A stretch of 64,000 nucleotides of DNA from Spirosoma oryzicola (lineage in GTDB: Bacteria > Bacteroidota > Bacteroidia > Cytophagales > Spirosomataceae), in NCBI RefSeq assembly GCF_021233055.1, contig NZ_CP089538.1, positions 3,612,501 through 3,676,500 on the forward strand, given 5' to 3'. The notes beneath the pieces were generated by a model that worked only from the letters and a program-made list of their open reading frames with translations, was not told the DNA's origin and searched no databases. Of the stretch, positions 43,461 through 53,318 are shown piece after piece. The translations under genes were made by a program, and so were the position numbers. Each line of letters starts with the position of its first letter. Within the stretch, counting starts at the first letter, position 1.

Positions 43461-44600
43461 TTAAGGCTGTCCGGCCAGCACTTCGGCCAATTTCTTACCC
43501 AGGGCGTCACCCCGAACGTTTTTAGCGACAATCTTGCCATCGGGACCAATCAGGAAGTTCTGCGGAATTGCCCGGATGCCGTACTGTTTAGCCACTTCGT
43601 TATCCCAGAATTTCAGGTCCGACACCTGCGTCCAGGTCAAATTATCTTTGTGGATCGCCTTCAACCAGGCTTCCTTCGCGTTGGGCCGATCCAGCGATAC
43701 GCCGAGTACTGTAAAATTTTTGGTTTTGTACTCGTTGTAATTTTTAACCACGTTCGGGTTTTCGGCCCGGCAGGGACCGCACCAGCTTGCCCAGAAATCG
43801 ACCAGTACGTATTTGCCCTTAAAATCGTGCAAAGCAACGGCATTACCTGATGTGTCGGCCTGGGTAAAATCGGGAGCGAGTTCGCCGACCGACGTAGCTT
43901 TGATCCGGTTGAGTACGGCCGTGTATTCCTGTCCGGCTTTGCTGTTTTTAACCCCTTCTGCCAAGCCATCGAATACCGGTTTAACATCACCGTATTCTGG
44001 CGCATAACCGCCGAACGACTTCAATGCGTCTAGGCTAACCAGACTTTGCGGCATCGATTTGATAAACTGAGCATACACCGTTTTTTGCTCGGCTTCAATA
44101 GCTTCGTAGCGCTTATCCAGCGATTCTTCGAATTCTTTTTTACTTCGCTGTTCGGCGGTAGCTGAGCGATATTCCTGCATCAGCTTTTCCATTTTTTCGT
44201 TCGTTGCCTTCAGGGCTGTTTCGAGCTTCTGATTATCGGCGTTGAGCGACGTTCCGCTGACGACGGCGTTTTTGAGCGAGTCGGGGCTAACGACCTTTAC
44301 CGTACCCGGTTCCAGATAGACACTCATGGATGGCGTCGGGCTGGTTCTGCTCAATCCTTTTCCGCGCTTATCAACGAGCAGTATACCCTTGACCGGGTTC
44401 TCGACCGATCCTTTGAACTCAAATTTACCGTCTTGAATCGTCGTTGAATCGAGCTTTACCGTGCTACCTGCCATGTAACGCAAGTAGGCTTTTGCCGGAG
44501 CCTTTACAGTTCCCAATTGGCCTTGTATCGTATACGATCCGCTTTGGGCCCATAGCAACGACGGCAACATCGTCAAGGCAAGGGAGGCTAGTTTTTTCAT
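43461..44600 (-). CDS. TlpA-like thioredoxin-fold protein with DUF4369-type N-terminal domain
   Basis: 379 residues, signal peptide to WAQ (residue 19). Residues 20-120 form the beta-rich DUF4369 domain (IQGQLGTVKAPAKAYLRYM), then a helical, Lys/Glu-rich segment (about 120-200, coiled-coil-like), then an AhpC/TSA-TlpA thioredoxin domain from about 240 with LVDFWASWCGPCRAENP (Cys274, Cys277). RAIPQNFLIGPDGKIVAKN supplies the cis-Pro loop. Periplasmic thiol-disulfide reductant typical of Bacteroidota. Partner unknown. Converges on the GH3 gene across a shared hairpin. Confidence 0.88.
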   Translation of the reverse strand: MKKLASLALTMLPSLLWAQSGSYTIQGQLGTVKAPAKAYLRYMAGSTVKLDSTTIQDGKFEFKGSVENPVKGILLVDKRGKGLSRTSPTPSMSVYLEPGTVKVVSPDSLKNAVVSGTSLNADNQKLETALKATNEKMEKLMQEYRSATAEQRSKKEFEESLDKRYEAIEAEQKTVYAQFIKSMPQSLVSLDALKSFGGYAPEYGDVKPVFDGLAEGVKNSKAGQEYTAVLNRIKATSVGELAPDFTQADTSGNAVALHDFKGKYVLVDFWASWCGPCRAENPNVVKNYNEYKTKNFTVLGVSLDRPNAKEAWLKAIHKDNLTWTQVSDLKFWDNEVAKQYGIRAIPQNFLIGPDGKIVAKNVRGDALGKKLAEVLAGQP

Positions 44601-44815
44601 AGTGTACAGAAGTTTAGCGAATTAAGCGATAAAAGCGCTTATCGTGGCAGAAAAGGCTTTTTTTTTCGTATTCGGTGATCAATCGTTTCGTCCTCCCAAA
44701 CCGCTTATCCTCAAAATACACTGGATTATCAGCCACTTCGCTCATTAGGCGAATACAAACAAAACGGTAGCCTGGCTACCAATAACTTGCGGCTTTAACG
44801 CAACCACTCCTTTTT

Positions 44816-45568
44816 ATGAAACAGCTCTTCTTGGCCATAAGTCTGCTGGTTAGCTCGCTTCTATCGGCTCAGGCTCAGATCGACACGATCAATACCAACA
44901 CGCTGAAATTGAACGTGTCGGCATTTAAAGAAAGCAAACGATCCTACGCAGTCTTTTTCGAAGACAGCACCGGCAAACGGCTTACATCGGCTGATATTTG
45001 GGATCGGACCATTCGCTTCTCGAAATCGGCTACCGGACAAAAAACATACGTGTTCGACTGGAAGTGGTTTTCGAAGGACTCACTGATTGGTCATGTAACG
45101 ACAACCGGTCTGCTGCCGTCGCTGGCTCCGCTCACGCACGATGCAACCTATGCCAAGCGGGGCGCCCGAAACTTTGTCTTCAACCACAACATTGTTACGA
45201 TACCGACAGCGAGCCGACGCACGGCCAAAGACAGCACGTTTAAGGTTGTGCTGAATCCACCGGCCTTCGCATTTCCGATGGATTTAGAAATTCTACCACT
45301 GCTACCCGTCAAAAAAGTAGGGCAGGAATTTGCGCTTGCTTTCTACGAACCCGGTTCACCCACATCCAACTATTACCGGCTAACGGTGACGGGTAAAGAA
45401 GACCTGCCCGTTGGTGGCAATGCGAAAGTCAATTGCTGGCTCTTGAAAATTGATTACGGTCAGCAGGGTGCTTACGCTACGTTCTGGATCTCGGACCAAT
45501 CCCGCGAAGTGCTTAAAATGCGGGAATATTTTCGGGGTCGCTACCGCTACAAAGTAAAACTGTTTTAA
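44816..45568 (+). CDS. Secreted protein of unknown function (DUF3108-like beta protein)
   Basis: 250 residues, signal peptide MKQLFLAISLLVSSLLSAQAQ. The mature chain is beta-rich with repeated Lys/Thr/Phe strands. FDWKWFSKDSLIGHVTTTGLLPSLAPLTHDATYAKRGARNFVF and CWLLKIDYGQQGAYATFWISDQSREVLKMREYFRGRYRYKVKLF resemble DUF3108/LolA-type antiparallel sheets that carry lipid or lipoprotein in other families. This is a fold-level guess only. No catalytic motif. Converges on the MtfA-like gene with 3 bases between stops. Confidence 0.6.
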   Translation: MKQLFLAISLLVSSLLSAQAQIDTINTNTLKLNVSAFKESKRSYAVFFEDSTGKRLTSADIWDRTIRFSKSATGQKTYVFDWKWFSKDSLIGHVTTTGLLPSLAPLTHDATYAKRGARNFVFNHNIVTIPTASRRTAKDSTFKVVLNPPAFAFPMDLEILPLLPVKKVGQEFALAFYEPGSPTSNYYRLTVTGKEDLPVGGNAKVNCWLLKIDYGQQGAYATFWISDQSREVLKMREYFRGRYRYKVKLF

Positions 45569-45571
45569 CGC

Positions 45572-46369
45572 CTAGGCTGGCTGCTGATCGACGCTATTGG
45601 GTTCCGGCGGGTGCTGACGGAAGATTTCTTCGAGTCGCTTAAACAACTCCGGATGCTTTTCCTGAAGCAAATCGGGACGTTTGAAAAAGTACTCGGACAC
45701 GACGGCAAAAAACTCAGCGTCATTCGTGATGCCATACGGGTTGATGTCCGAGTGATTGTCTTTTATTTGGCGAATGTTTTCGTGAATCAGTTGCAACCAG
45801 GGCTTGATGTGACTTTTTTCGAGCAGGTATTCCGGCAATCCGTCCGTAGCGCCGTCGGCTTTGTCGAGGAGGTGTACAAACTCATGGATGCCCGTATTGC
45901 CCTTACTGGTTTCGTTGGCAAATCCGTCGCGCAGAGCCGGTTTAGAGAGCACCATTGTACTCTGTAACGCGCCCCCTTCCCCAACCATTCCCAGAATATT
46001 TCGTCCATCGCCGGTCGTTTGATAATCCGCGTTGAACCGATCCTCGTAAAGCAATACATCCGTTAAAGGATACGACCAGTCGCCAAACCCGAAAATTGGA
46101 ATGATCGCGCTACTGGCAACGAGTACCCGGTCCAGATCATCGACGGTTGTGCCAACACCTTCGATTTTCGTATGATTGAGGAAGTGATTGACCCGGTTCT
46201 CGAACAGCGTCTTTTTGTCGCTGCTTAGTGATCGATAGTAGGCAACATGCTCTTCCAGCAGTTGCGGATACGTGGGTGGCAAAGGTACCGCGTCTATGGC
46301 CTTTTGCTGCTGATACCGCCAGATGAGCCAGCCAATAAAAAGAACAACGATACTAATCAGAACAATCAT
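45572..46369 (-). CDS. MtfA-like M90-family zinc peptidase
   Basis: 265 residues. An N-terminal transmembrane helix (MIVLISIVVLFIGWLIW) anchors a cytoplasmic or periplasmic domain. The zinc motif is GIHEFVHLLDKADG (His162, Glu163, His166), followed about 65 residues later by DAEFFAVVSEYFFKRP with the Glu ligand, as in E. coli MtfA. Upstream, WSYPLTDVLLYEDRFN matches the family's substrate-strand region. MtfA of E. coli binds the glucose repressor Mlc and has aminopeptidase activity; no Mlc homologue is visible here. Downstream of the DUF4403 gene (21-base gap), so likely co-transcribed with it. Confidence 0.85.
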   Translation of the reverse strand: MIVLISIVVLFIGWLIWRYQQQKAIDAVPLPPTYPQLLEEHVAYYRSLSSDKKTLFENRVNHFLNHTKIEGVGTTVDDLDRVLVASSAIIPIFGFGDWSYPLTDVLLYEDRFNADYQTTGDGRNILGMVGEGGALQSTMVLSKPALRDGFANETSKGNTGIHEFVHLLDKADGATDGLPEYLLEKSHIKPWLQLIHENIRQIKDNHSDINPYGITNDAEFFAVVSEYFFKRPDLLQEKHPELFKRLEEIFRQHPPEPNSVDQQPA

Positions 46370-46390
46370 GGATGAATGGCTTTGCTAAGG

Positions 46391-47761
46391 TTATAATTTC
46401 TGAATATGAATGGCTACTTTCGATTGAACGTGGATCAACACCTGAATCCCGTCGGGTCGAACCGCTATGGTCTGCGGTACAAGCCGAAACGATTGAATAC
46501 CGAGGTCTGTTTTTTTGCCCGGACCTTTTTCGAATGCTTCGTTTATTTTCTTTGGTAACTGTTCAATTTCGCTTCCCATCGGAATCACCAGCATTCGCTC
46601 CATCAACTTGCGCAACCCCTTGTGGACAACGGTATTCGAAAATTTAGACAAAGCATTATCGGTTTGAGCATCGAAATCCAGGTCCTTGACGTGCAGTGTT
46701 TTTGTTAGCGTATCAAAGACAGGGCGGCCCCGTAGATACAGTGTCCCATCCACAAGCCCGTTTACTTCTGTTTTAACAATAACTGTCCGCTGGCCTCCGT
46801 ATACCGAGGCTTTATTAATGGTCAGTGTGCCCAGCGCCACCTTTTTCGGTTCTTTTGACAAGATGCGACTCAGCATCCGGTTGATGTCGGCATACGGGAT
46901 AAAACCCACAACGCGTAAATCAGCGATCTGCGAGACGGTATCTCGCTTCTGCAACTGCGGCAGAGGCACCAGCGGCTGTACGGGTTCCTCCGATTTCAGG
47001 TCCGTTCTGGTTTCGAAGGCTATCCGCAAATGCGTGGTTATCTGCTTAGTATTGCCCGTGATCGGGCTTGCGGCAACGCTGATCGGCTTGGGTATCAGCC
47101 AAAGACCGTACTCTTTCTCCAGCAACAACGGCTTTTGAATATCCTGCCAGACCGGCTTTACCATGGCGTCGAGTCGCAGGTCTTCGTAAACCGCTGTGTC
47201 GATAGCTTTCTCGATGGAAGTACGATGGTTGTCGAGTATCCGCTGCGCAAAGTTGGTCAACGAGATTTCTTTGCCAAACAAACGAATCTCGGGTTCACTG
47301 ATCCACTGGTAATCAGTGAATTTAACGTTGCTGGCGAGTCGCCAGTTGGGAGTTACGCGCAACGGGCTCTGAAAGTTGACCTGCAAGGCGCAGAATGGTT
47401 TCTGCGGTGATGTGTCGCTGGCACCAAACGGCTGGATCAGCCATATCTGCAATGGAGCCGAAAAACGAATTTGCTGATCAACGTACTGAATATGAACAGG
47501 CCCCGAACGTTCTATTCTGAATGAGAAGATACCGCCTTTTGTCTTTTTACCGACCAATACGGGGTCAAGCTCCTTGTTGATCTTTTTTTCCAGTTCCGTC
47601 AACTGAAAGGTTATAGGGCCGGCCAGATACGAAATTTGAGACGGAATTGGCGGATCAAAGCCGTCGGCTTTCGGCGGCTCGGTTTCTACCTGCTGACACT
47701 GGCTTGTAAACAGCACCACTGCCAGCGCAATAGGCAACTGGATTCGTCGTAATAATTTCAT
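46391..47761 (-). CDS. DUF4403-family lipoprotein
   Basis: 456 residues from the ATG at 47761 (the frame opens one codon earlier with TTG). Signal peptide ending in lipobox FTSQC (Cys about 22). DUF4403 proteins of Bacteroidota share this length and internal duplication: two long beta-rich segments with ISYLAGPITFQLTELEKKINKELDP near the start, and LRKLMERMLVIPMGSEIEQLPKKINEAFEKG near the end. The arrangement recalls lipid-binding SYLF/BPI-like elongated sheets, but no function is established. Envelope-located. Followed by the MtfA-like gene 21 bases downstream. Confidence 0.8.
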   Translation of the reverse strand: MKLLRRIQLPIALAVVLFTSQCQQVETEPPKADGFDPPIPSQISYLAGPITFQLTELEKKINKELDPVLVGKKTKGGIFSFRIERSGPVHIQYVDQQIRFSAPLQIWLIQPFGASDTSPQKPFCALQVNFQSPLRVTPNWRLASNVKFTDYQWISEPEIRLFGKEISLTNFAQRILDNHRTSIEKAIDTAVYEDLRLDAMVKPVWQDIQKPLLLEKEYGLWLIPKPISVAASPITGNTKQITTHLRIAFETRTDLKSEEPVQPLVPLPQLQKRDTVSQIADLRVVGFIPYADINRMLSRILSKEPKKVALGTLTINKASVYGGQRTVIVKTEVNGLVDGTLYLRGRPVFDTLTKTLHVKDLDFDAQTDNALSKFSNTVVHKGLRKLMERMLVIPMGSEIEQLPKKINEAFEKGPGKKTDLGIQSFRLVPQTIAVRPDGIQVLIHVQSKVAIHIQKL

Positions 47762-47993
47762 CAATAGTGTAGTGGTCTATCGTCTGTTTCGCGGGAACGT
47801 ACAGAACCGATTTTGGGCAACTTTACTAGCAATAACTTCACGGCTTTTGAGTTGTTTCCTTACCGGGTCATCGGGCGCTGACAACAGCCCGAGCAGACAA
47901 ACTTTTGCTGGGGAAAAGCGCTTCGCTACCGGAACGGCGAACACATTCTGCCTGACGGATTTAATCGGTAACTTTGTGCAAACACGCTAGCCA

Positions 47994-48224
47994 ATGGCAG
48001 AAGACATACCACAGGGTGACCCTACTCTCCTAAAAGAATTGATCCATTATCCAATGCCGTTTGGAAAATACAAGGGTAAGCTGATTCGCGAATTACCCAT
48101 GTCTTACCTGGAATGGTTTGCGCAGACCGGGTTTCCGGCGGGTAAGCTGGGCATGTTGTTACAGACCATGTACGAAATCAGGCTGAACGGATTAGACTAC
48201 TTACTACGGAATTTAGACCAATAA
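47994..48224 (+). CDS. DUF3820-family small protein
   Basis: 76 residues. The core YPMPFGKYKGKLIRELPMSYLEWFAQTGFPAGKLGMLL is the DUF3820 signature (MPFGKYKG, with a following helix), a short domain also found fused to exonuclease-like proteins and probably nucleic-acid or nucleotide related. This copy stands alone. Start ATG at 47994. No operon partner: the upstream gene is divergent and the downstream one convergent. Confidence 0.85.
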   Translation: MAEDIPQGDPTLLKELIHYPMPFGKYKGKLIRELPMSYLEWFAQTGFPAGKLGMLLQTMYEIRLNGLDYLLRNLDQ

Positions 48225-48344
48225 CCCCTTTGCCGCTATACAGGCCAGCGGTCCGCGTTACTTGCCTACAGTTCGTCGATGCCCGTTGAGGGTCGCGTTC
48301 GAAAAATCGATAAAAATGAACAGATTGAGAACTCACTCAGCGCT

Positions 48345-49712
48345 TCAGTTCTTTTCCAGCTTTTTCAGCTCGTTCTGAATATACGCTTTTGAGAGCCAGT
48401 TCGTACCAATCATTACGCCTTCAATGTTGCGGGTTTGGCTAATGTCTTTTAACGGGTTACCATTGAGCAAAACCAGGTCGGACACATTGCCCGGTCTGAC
48501 AACGCCCGAATTGGGCTTGTTCAGGTAAGAAGCGACGTTGACCGTGCCGGTACGCAGCACCTCATAAGGTGTTAATCCGGCGTCAACAAGGTATTTCATT
48601 TCGTGATGAATCGAGAATCCCGGCACATTAAATACTTGGGGGGCATCAGAACCCAGCAGCAGTTCGACACCGTTTTTCTGACATTCGCGGATTATTTTCC
48701 GGCGAACCTGAATCAGTTTTTCGGCCCGCTCTTTCGAAAAGTTCGGGTTATTGTTGTAACTGTTTTTCGCATTGACCCAGCTTTTAATCTGATCGGGGTT
48801 CATGTATTTCATTTCAGGGTCGTCGGTAAACGTTTCTGCCGGAAGCGGAGAAAGCCAGCGCTCGGCGAGTGCTTGCGTGGGCACAACCCGGATACGGCTG
48901 TTGCGCAGGCCCGTAACTAGTTTTGGCAACATGGATTCGCTGGTGCGGTCAGCAATCCAGGCCCCAAACAAGCCGGTTTCCTGTTCGGCCAGCGTGTCGA
49001 TACCCGGCGTAAGGGCTTCAATGAATCCATCCAGGTGATCAATGGACGAGTAATGAGCATCGATAGCGCGCCAAACGCCGACGTTGAACGACACGTGTCC
49101 GACGAACGGAATACCCACTTCGTGCGCGGTTTTGGCAATAGCCGGAAACGTTTCTTTGGTCAGGCCGGGGTGTAATTTCAGAAAATCGTAGCCAGCCGCT
49201 TTTTGCTCACGGACCATCTCAGCACCCCGTTGCGCCGTTTTTACGGTTTGCCCATTAAACGAAGGTCCGGTGGCGTAAAAATGGGGTCCCAGGATTTCAC
49301 CACTGTTGATTTTGCTGCGTAGTTCGAGATGCTTCGGATGGCCGAGCATGCCCCGAATTGTTGTGATGCCGTTCGCCAGATAAAGCGTCAGCACTTCTTT
49401 CATGGGTTCAAGGTCGTCGATGGGCGGAACGTGCGCGTGAATCTCGGCCCAGCCAGGCATGAGGTATTTGCCTTTAGCCTCAACGATTAATGCATCTTTA
49501 CTGAATTTGATCGTACCCGCATTGCCCAATGCCGTTATCGTACCAGCCTTCACCACAACCGTCTGGTTTTCCAGGACCCGCTCCTGATCCATCGGTATTA
49601 CATTGACCGACCGAAATACGATTTCACGATTACGGACAGGCTCCTGGGCGAATAGGCGGGTACCAGCAACCAGTAGCAAAGAAATAAGCACCAGAACAGA
49701 AAGAGCACGCAT
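48345..49712 (-). CDS. Amidohydrolase-family (imidazolonepropionase/prolidase-like) metal hydrolase, secreted
   Basis: 455 residues with a signal peptide (cleavage near LFAQ, residue 23). The amidohydrolase barrel shows PGWAEIHAHV (His92, His94), a Lys candidate in YDFLKLHPGL, FVGHVSF and SSIDHLDGF for the two further His ligands, and LLGSDAPQ for the catalytic Asp. The small beta-sandwich closes with VRPGNVSDLVLLNGNPLKDI. Secreted Bacteroidota members act as Xaa-Pro dipeptidase-like or cyclic-amide hydrolases; the substrate is unclear. Monocistronic by position. Confidence 0.87.
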   Translation of the reverse strand: MRALSVLVLISLLLVAGTRLFAQEPVRNREIVFRSVNVIPMDQERVLENQTVVVKAGTITALGNAGTIKFSKDALIVEAKGKYLMPGWAEIHAHVPPIDDLEPMKEVLTLYLANGITTIRGMLGHPKHLELRSKINSGEILGPHFYATGPSFNGQTVKTAQRGAEMVREQKAAGYDFLKLHPGLTKETFPAIAKTAHEVGIPFVGHVSFNVGVWRAIDAHYSSIDHLDGFIEALTPGIDTLAEQETGLFGAWIADRTSESMLPKLVTGLRNSRIRVVPTQALAERWLSPLPAETFTDDPEMKYMNPDQIKSWVNAKNSYNNNPNFSKERAEKLIQVRRKIIRECQKNGVELLLGSDAPQVFNVPGFSIHHEMKYLVDAGLTPYEVLRTGTVNVASYLNKPNSGVVRPGNVSDLVLLNGNPLKDISQTRNIEGVMIGTNWLSKAYIQNELKKLEKN

Positions 49713-49821
49713 ACAATTTTCGTTGTTTACGGTTTATAAATCAGACCAACTAGTACTCTGAGCATCAATCCTATTTGGGTAACAGCTACGCGTAAATGTA
49801 TTTAATTCATTTCTACTACCG

Positions 49822-50481
49822 ATGAAAATCAAAGCAATTATTACCGGCGCTACGGGTATGGTGGGCGAAGGCGTCCTGCACGAATGCTTACAGCATCCCG
49901 ACGTTGAACAAGTGTTGGTTATCAACCGAAAGCCCGGTGGCGTATCGCATGCCAAACTCCGCGAGATTGTTCATAACGATTTCTTTGATCTGAAAGCAAT
50001 TGAAAGCCAACTAACGGGTTATAATGCCTGCTTTTTCTGCCTCGGTGTCTCGTCGGTCGGGATGGATAATGATGAGTACAAGCACCTGACTTACGATCTG
50101 ACAATGAACGTAGCGCAGTTGCTGGCAACGCAAAATCCGGCCATGACGTTTTGTTATGTTTCGGGTGCCGGAACCGATAGTACCGAGCAAGGTCGGCTCG
50201 CCTGGGCGCGGGTAAAAGGAGCCACCGAAAATGCGCTGATGCGACTCTTCAGCAATGCGTATATGTTTCGTCCCGGTTTTATGAAGCCTACGCCCGGCCT
50301 GAAAAATGTGAAAAGCTACTATAAATTCATTGCCTGGTTGTACCCCATTGGTCGGGCGCTTTATCCGGCAGGTTTTTCAACCCTACAGGAACTCGGTCTG
50401 GCCATGATCAAATCCGCAACGCAAGGTTACGAGAAGCGGATTCTGGAAGTGAAAGACATTGTTGCTTTAGCCAAGCGTTAG
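49822..50481 (+). CDS. NAD(P)-binding Rossmann-fold protein (atypical SDR/epimerase-like)
   Basis: 219 residues. The N-terminus KIKAIITGATGMVGEGVLHECLQHPDVEQVLVINRKP is the TGATGxVG motif of NmrA/atypical SDRs, followed by FFCLGVSS and TFCYVSGAGTDSTE. There is no clear YxxxK pair (ARVKGATENAL replaces it), so it could be a redox sensor, an epimerase-like scaffold or an inactive relative. Cytoplasmic. It stands alone between a divergent amidohydrolase and a convergent DUF4861 gene (21 bases between stops). Confidence 0.82.
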   Translation: MKIKAIITGATGMVGEGVLHECLQHPDVEQVLVINRKPGGVSHAKLREIVHNDFFDLKAIESQLTGYNACFFCLGVSSVGMDNDEYKHLTYDLTMNVAQLLATQNPAMTFCYVSGAGTDSTEQGRLAWARVKGATENALMRLFSNAYMFRPGFMKPTPGLKNVKSYYKFIAWLYPIGRALYPAGFSTLQELGLAMIKSATQGYEKRILEVKDIVALAKR

Positions 50482-50502
50482 TGTTTTGATCGACAGGATC
50501 AC

Positions 50503-51624
50503 TTATTTCGTTACCGTCACAACCGGCGGATTTTTCTGCTGGCTGGCAAACTGCCGGAGGTAGGTAAACCACGCATCGCTAGACGTAATCCGTTCTGCTT
50601 TGTCCCAGGCACCGCCGGTGTAATAGGTAATCGTTTCGCCGGACTTAGTACTGAGTTTAGCTAAGCCATGTTGGTATTTACGCATCATTGGAACCGACGC
50701 TTTCGGGAATACGCATCCCACTCCGATTGTTCCATCATTGCCATGTGTAGGCTCCCAGTAGGCCAAAACACCCGTTTTTTCGTCGAGCAACAGCGGACTC
50801 TCCTCGGGCCGTAGCGTGATACCGGCGACCATTGGCAATGGCTGGCGAGCCGTATGAACAACATGCACCTGTACTTTGCTCAACTGCGACCCCGCATCCA
50901 GCGAAATTGTTTTGCTTTCGTTTACCCTGATACCGTTGAAGGTATAGGGATCGTATTTTACCCGGAAAGTTGAACGCAGTGGGCCATTGTCCAGAATTTC
51001 CCAGGAGCGGTAATTATGAATGTACTGAATGGAATCGTTCAGGAAAACGCCGATGTCGCCCGCACCCAGCGTCAGCCCAACGTGGTAATAATCCAGTCCC
51101 TCGCCGTGGTCTTTGTGGTAATCGTTTTGCTTATACCACCTATCAAGAATCAGCTTGTCGGTGCGTTTGGCCCAGATGTCGGAACCGTAGGCGTTGTCGG
51201 ACCGTCCGTTGAGGGCCGCCCCGTAGATGCGGAACGCCACCCGGTCATTCTCCCAGGCAAAGTCGTCGTAGCGTTCGGGAACGTACCGGCAATAGGTTTT
51301 AGCCTCAACATGGGCTGGTTTTCCGCGCCGTAGCATCAGTTGAATCGCTTGCTTTGGCCCGATAGACACCTGAACTAGCAGGTTCTGAATGGCCTTCTGA
51401 CCGTGGTGTTCCAACTGATAAGCGACTTCGTTTCCGTTCTGAACAACCTGCAATTGAGCCGTATCGACCTGCGGATACACCTTTTGTACGGTTGCCCAGG
51501 GAATCTCAACGACGGTTTGAGAGAGGGAGGTATTGCCTGGATTGGTGATTTTCAGGGTAGCCTGTTGCCCTATTGCCTTTGCGGCAAAACCGGTCAACAT
51601 ACCTAGTAGCAAACAAAATCGCAT
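50503..51624 (-). CDS. DUF4861-family secreted protein
   Basis: 373 residues, signal peptide to about AIGQ (residue 19). DUF4861 features: CRYVPERYDDFAWENDRVAFRIYG, SDIWAKRTDKLILDRWYKQNDYHKDHGEGLDYYHVG, then GITLRPEESPLLLDEKTGVLAYWEP. In Bacteroidota this family is found in loci for pectin and rhamnogalacturonan breakdown, sometimes next to unsaturated-uronate hydrolases; the reaction is not established to my knowledge. It lies downstream of the sugar carrier on the same strand, 230 bases away, but a terminator sits between, so it may have its own promoter. Confidence 0.82.
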   Translation of the reverse strand: MRFCLLLGMLTGFAAKAIGQQATLKITNPGNTSLSQTVVEIPWATVQKVYPQVDTAQLQVVQNGNEVAYQLEHHGQKAIQNLLVQVSIGPKQAIQLMLRRGKPAHVEAKTYCRYVPERYDDFAWENDRVAFRIYGAALNGRSDNAYGSDIWAKRTDKLILDRWYKQNDYHKDHGEGLDYYHVGLTLGAGDIGVFLNDSIQYIHNYRSWEILDNGPLRSTFRVKYDPYTFNGIRVNESKTISLDAGSQLSKVQVHVVHTARQPLPMVAGITLRPEESPLLLDEKTGVLAYWEPTHGNDGTIGVGCVFPKASVPMMRKYQHGLAKLSTKSGETITYYTGGAWDKAERITSSDAWFTYLRQFASQQKNPPVVTVTK

Positions 51625-51808
51625 TGTCGTACAAGTGAGTGATCGCGCAAAAACTCCGTTCGTCCGTTCGATGTCGTCAGCTAGTTTCCAGTTGACGATA
51701 CGGTTGGCAAATTCAGTCGGGTAAGACCCGGATGTTTGTATAAAATCACGGGAAGGCGTCGATCTACTTGTTTCTGCGGACAGGGAGGACAGCTCCGCCT
51801 GGAATAAA

Positions 51809-51850
51809 ATAGCCTTCCCGAGTGAGTAGCAAGCACATCGGGAAGGCTAT
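51809..51850 (-). terminator. Terminator of the sugar MFS gene
   Basis: Perfect 13-base arms ATAGCCTTCCCGA/TCGGGAAGGCTAT (51809-51821, 51838-51850), 16-base loop, with a T-rich stretch following in the minus direction. It lies 4 bases after the stop. Confidence 0.8.
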
Positions 51851-51854
51851 GTTC

Positions 51855-53114
51855 TTATTTTACCTTGGAAAACTTGGCACCGAACAGGAAGATAACAGCG
51901 TAGCAGATAATGGGCAGATAATACGCTCCGGCTACATCTTTATCGGCAATCTGACCCATCAGCGGAGGGAAAAGCGCACCACCAACCACGCCCATCACAA
52001 TAAACGAAGAAGCCTGTTGCGTTTGCGCGCCCATTCCTTTCAGACCCAGGCTGAAAATGGTCGGGAACATAATGCTGAAAAAGAAATTGAGCATCAGCAG
52101 AGCGACGAACGACGGCCAGCCAAAGCTCTGCGCAATGATTACGCACATCGCAATATTGGCTAAGGCAAAAGCGGCCAGCAGTTTGTTCGGTGCAATAAAC
52201 TGCATCAGGTACGTTCCAACAAACCGGCCGATCATCATCATCACCATGCTCAGGGCAAAGTAATACGATGCCTGCTCGGCAGCGAAGCCCATTTTCTCGA
52301 CCCCGTAATTGATAAAAAACGCCCACGTGCCACCCTGAGCTGCCGTGTTGAACAACTGCGCAATAACCGCCCACACAAAGTGCGTACGTGAAAACAGACT
52401 CCTAGGCTGCTGAACGTCGGCGGGTGTCGTTGGCACCGCGTACGCGTCAGCCTCCGCTTCAATGGCATGGGCATCCTGAACCGGCGGAACCTTCACAAAC
52501 GAGAACGCAATGGCGATACTCAGGATAACCGAACCGATAATGATGTAAAGCATCTTCACCGACTCCAGGTCATTGGAGTGCTCCTGGCCACCCCGCAGAA
52601 TGAAATACCCACCGATGAGGGGTCCGATTACCGCGCCCAATCCGTTGAACGACTGTGCGAAGTTAATCCGCTGATCGCTGGTCCGCTGATCGCCCAAACC
52701 GGCCACAAACGGGTGCGCTACCGCTTCGAGCGTAGCCAGTCCACAGGCTAGAATAAACAAGGCAACCCGGAAAAAGCCGAATGACTCGGCATTGGCTGCC
52801 GGTATAAACAGAAATGCGCCAATGGCGTACAAACCGAGCCCAAACAAGACCCCATTTTTGTAGCCGAACCGCTTCATGAACAGGCCAGCGGGTATGCCCA
52901 TTACGGCGTACGCGCCGAAAATCGAGAACTGAACCAGTCCGGATTCTGCTTTCGACACGTGCAGTACATTCTGGAAATGTCGATTCAACACGTCACCCAT
53001 CGTAATCGCAATGCCCCAGAGCATGAACAAGGACGTGACGAAAACAAGGGTAACAAGGTATTTTTTTTCAGTAAAGGCAGCTTTAGGCTTGCCTGAGATC
53101 GTTGTTGCCTGCAT
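51855..53114 (-). CDS. Sugar MFS transporter, FucP/GluP-like
   Basis: 419 residues with about 12 hydrophobic segments. The N-terminal YLVTLVFVTSLFMLWGIAITMGDVLNRHFQNVLHVSKAESGLVQFSIFGAYAVMGIPAGLFMKRFGYKNGVL is typical of the FucP (fucose/proton symporter) family of Bacteroidota, including the Arg-rich loop MKRFGYK. The mid-loop is long (AHAIEAEADAYAVPTTPADVQQP). It would import a monosaccharide such as fucose, glucose, galactose or rhamnose with protons across the inner membrane. The substrate is not readable, but nearby GH106, GH43 and DUF4861 genes favour plant-cell-wall sugars. Confidence 0.87.
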   Translation of the reverse strand: MQATTISGKPKAAFTEKKYLVTLVFVTSLFMLWGIAITMGDVLNRHFQNVLHVSKAESGLVQFSIFGAYAVMGIPAGLFMKRFGYKNGVLFGLGLYAIGAFLFIPAANAESFGFFRVALFILACGLATLEAVAHPFVAGLGDQRTSDQRINFAQSFNGLGAVIGPLIGGYFILRGGQEHSNDLESVKMLYIIIGSVILSIAIAFSFVKVPPVQDAHAIEAEADAYAVPTTPADVQQPRSLFSRTHFVWAVIAQLFNTAAQGGTWAFFINYGVEKMGFAAEQASYYFALSMVMMMIGRFVGTYLMQFIAPNKLLAAFALANIAMCVIIAQSFGWPSFVALLMLNFFFSIMFPTIFSLGLKGMGAQTQQASSFIVMGVVGGALFPPLMGQIADKDVAGAYYLPIICYAVIFLFGAKFSKVK

Positions 53115-53318
53115 GCAGTTGGGTTAATTAAACGGGCGTATCGAGCGTTGCCAGTTGGACGACTGGTTCGCTCGGCTACACTTGTAAAAAAGAGTTTTCA
53201 GGACCAAATTACCGCTTTCAGCGATAATTTACAGCTTTTGAACAACCCAAACCCGTTATTTTAACTTCCTCGCTCAAAGCAAGTCTATCGCTATCCAATT
53301 CGCGTAACTCCTAAAAGG

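Noticed and set aside
47772..47990. 72-codon plus-strand frame before the DUF3820 gene
   Set aside because: Biased towards Ser/Phe/Thr without domain or conservation signals; it lies in the promoter region of two divergent genes.
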